From contig CAJWAR010000007.1 of the NCBI GenBank assembly GCA_913020445.1, positions 41,058 through 105,057 on the forward strand: a stretch of 64,000 nucleotides of DNA, in the 5' to 3' direction. The notes under the pieces were generated by a model. It did no database searches. It was not told where the DNA came from and saw nothing but the letters and a program-made list of their open reading frames with translations. The first letter of the stretch is position 1; the number at the start of each line of letters is the position of its first letter. Below are positions 62,707-64,000 of the stretch, one piece after another. Origin of the DNA: an uncultured Rhodospirillaceae bacterium (lineage in GTDB: Bacteria; Pseudomonadota; Alphaproteobacteria; Rhodospirillales; UBA2165). The translations under genes were made by a program, and so were the position numbers.

Positions 62707-63597
62707 TTAATCAGAAACCGAGCTTTTCAGTATTGCTCTAAAACCCTGAAATGCAGGGCCGGGCGGGCTTGAACGGCGTCTGGCGATACCACCTTCAAAA
62801 TCCCAAAAAGTGCCTTCATGCGATATTGGGGTTAATCCAAAAGCCTCAATCTCAGATTTACTGCTCTCAGCAAAGGTGGACAAATAGTCAGTGGATCGGG
62901 CAATTGTTATGGCGCCCAGGTAGCTCGTTTCAACGGCCACATTGGGGGGCTCCAGGCTGTTGGCCGCAAAATAGGCGCCAATCGTGCTCCCACTGGCGCG
63001 ATCATCAGCCAATACAATCCACGGATATTTACTCAGTTCTTCGGCACTGACCTTCTTTTTTGATGCCAGCGGATGCCCTGTTCGACCGAAAACAGTGTGG
63101 CGTAACCTCAGGATAGGCTCTTTTACGATGTCGGCGTGATCGGGGAAATCAAGGCCGCCGCAAATCATATCCAAATCGCCATCGAGCAGCTGTTGGATGC
63201 TGGCATCGAACCCGGGGCCGGTTACAGAGACCCGAACATCGGGAAATTGTTTGTGAAACTCGTTAATCACGGGCGGTAGAATAGAGAGCAGCCAAACGGG
63301 TCCGGCAGCAATGCGAAGACGACCACTTACTCCCCGGTTCTGGTCGGCCAGTTCGGCAAGCGCATGCTTGTATTCCAGGGTCATCAGCTTAACTCTGCGA
63401 GCCAGAATTTGTCCCTCAGCCGTTAAAACAACCCCGGTAGGCAAACGATCAAAAAGCGTGACTCCAAGAATATCTTCGAGTTGTTTTAAACTGCGCGTTA
63501 CCGCGGGTTGGGTTATGCCAATTGTTTTGGCAGCAGCAGAAAGAGTTCCCGCCTTAGCTACTTCGGAGAAATAGTACAGGAGCTTAGAATGTCTCAT
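62707..63597 (-). CDS. LysR-family transcriptional regulator
   Basis: A 296-residue LysR regulator with the N-terminal winged helix (about 1-60: YFSEVAKAGTLSAAAKTIGI, then TQPAVTRSLKQLEDILGV) and a periplasmic-binding-protein-like effector domain (about 90-290; RLRIAAGPVWLLSILPPVI). It is divergent from the thiamine-diphosphate enzyme and upstream of, and co-oriented with, the TRAP operon, so it may control either or both. The effector is likely the transported or degraded acid (inference). Confidence 0.92.
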   Translation of the reverse strand: MRHSKLLYYFSEVAKAGTLSAAAKTIGITQPAVTRSLKQLEDILGVTLFDRLPTGVVLTAEGQILARRVKLMTLEYKHALAELADQNRGVSGRLRIAAGPVWLLSILPPVINEFHKQFPDVRVSVTGPGFDASIQQLLDGDLDMICGGLDFPDHADIVKEPILRLRHTVFGRTGHPLASKKKVSAEELSKYPWIVLADDRASGSTIGAYFAANSLEPPNVAVETSYLGAITIARSTDYLSTFAESSKSEIEAFGLTPISHEGTFWDFEGGIARRRSSPPGPAFQGFRAILKSSVSD

Positions 63598-63668
63598 TGT
63601 CTGCCGCTACCTCCAGTCCCCTCCTATAAATAGAACTGATAGCCACCGGTCAAGTTCTCATATTACAG

Positions 63669-63681
63669 ATCAAACGTTGAT
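63669..63681. promoter_or_regulatory. Candidate LysR binding dyad
   Basis: ATCAA-ACG-TTGAT, a perfect inverted repeat in the 179-bp gap between the divergent LysR and ThDP-enzyme genes, at the expected place for a LysR recognition site. The spacing (ATC-N7-GAT) is shorter than the common T-N11-A core, so this is tentative. Confidence 0.35.
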
Positions 63682-63776
63682 ATTTAGAATATAAAGCATC
63701 CAAGCCCGGTTTTGACTGGCAAGTATCGCTTTGCATCACAACCGGCGGAAAATAATCGTAAGAGGAAGAAGTTGCC

Positions 63777-64000
63777 ATGGGGAAATTGACGACAGGTGCC
63801 GGAGCACTAGCCAAATCAATTATGAATCACGGCGTGGATACGGTTTTCGCCTTGCCGGGCGCCCAGCTTGATCCGCTATTTGACGCTTTTCATGCGGAAC
63901 GCGAAACTCTCAGGGTCATCCATACGCGCCATGAACAGGGCGCCGCCTATATGGCGCTCGGCTATGCCCAATCGACGGGCCGCGAAAGCGTGTGCGCGGT
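63777..64000 (+). CDS. Thiamine-diphosphate-dependent enzyme, N-terminal part (cut by window end)
   Basis: Partial gene: 74 codons from the ATG (preceded by AGAGGAAGAA) to the window edge, still open. It begins like acetolactate synthase, benzoylformate decarboxylase and oxalyl-CoA decarboxylase: GVDTVFALPGAQLDPLFDAF, then HTRHEQGAAYMALGYAQSTG, where the glutamate of RHEQGA is the residue that activates the thiamine cofactor. The exact member cannot be decided without the C-terminal domain. It is divergent from the LysR regulator, a common layout for a regulated catabolic enzyme. Confidence 0.88.
   Translation, partial: MGKLTTGAGALAKSIMNHGVDTVFALPGAQLDPLFDAFHAERETLRVIHTRHEQGAAYMALGYAQSTGRESVCA

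Noticed and set aside
1..64000. tRNA, rRNA, CRISPR, insertion sequence or prophage
   Set aside because: The intergenic gaps were read for cloverleaf ends, regular repeat-spacer arrays and transposase or integrase genes; none were recognised.

Overview
The window looks like the chromosome of an alphaproteobacterium, most likely a Rhodospirillales-like or related free-living (possibly marine) lineage with roughly 50% GC as judged by eye. The evidence is the gene order (tpiA/secG, ppiD-trpE, trpGDC-moaC-moeA-lexA-comEC, gltX-gltA, and the rpsB-to-lpxB supercluster), an alphaproteobacterial SOS box (GTTC-N7-GTTC) in front of lexA, and the short form of prolyl-tRNA synthetase. No rRNA, tRNA, CRISPR array, insertion sequence or prophage was recognised. 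Genus or species cannot be named from this window. Certain TTG starts are common (OGT-like gene, trpC, gltX, molybdenum subunit; probably also moeA and bamA).

Layout. 1-1.3 kb: tpiA and secG (minus strand) with a strong terminator. 1.4-11.8 kb: an accessory block between tpiA and ppiD, holding an acyl-CoA carboxyltransferase/acyl-CoA synthetase pair, an orphan PAS-PAS histidine kinase, and a probable glycan-modification group (TPR/GT41 O-GlcNAc-transferase-like protein, cobalamin-type radical SAM enzyme, two CDP-paratose-2-epimerase-like SDRs). 12.0-15.4 kb: ppiD and trpE. 15.5-19.6 kb: a second accessory insert with a divergent polysaccharide deacetylase and a copper resistance pair cueR/copA with a textbook MerR-type operator. 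19.7-24.8 kb: trpG, trpD, trpC, moaC, moeA, lexA. 24.8-30.3 kb: comEC, gltX, gltA, gloA.

30.3-44.8 kb: one long minus-strand run, rpsB-tsf-pyrH-frr-uppS-cdsA-dxr-rseP-bamA-skp-lpxD-fabZ-lpxA-lpxI/lpxB. It joins translation, UMP and phospholipid supply, isoprenoid carriers, outer-membrane protein assembly and lipid A synthesis. The last gene is an in-frame fusion of LpxI and LpxB, two consecutive enzymes of lipid A synthesis. 45-54 kb: a secreted DUF922 protein, dnaE, a cluster of REP-like palindromes, lolD/lolC, proS, a small exported protein and tag.

54-64 kb: an accessory catabolic-looking block: UbiD-family decarboxylase, EamA exporter, a two-gene cytoplasmic molybdenum oxidoreductase (large subunit with an incomplete N-terminal Fe-S cysteine motif, plus a very small ferredoxin subunit), a TAXI-type TRAP transporter, a LysR regulator and the start of a thiamine-diphosphate enzyme cut by the window edge. 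The likely theme is uptake and decarboxylation/redox conversion of an organic (perhaps aromatic or keto) acid; the substrate is unknown. The best candidates for something undescribed are this block, the glycosyltransferase/radical SAM/epimerase group, and the LpxI-LpxB fusion.
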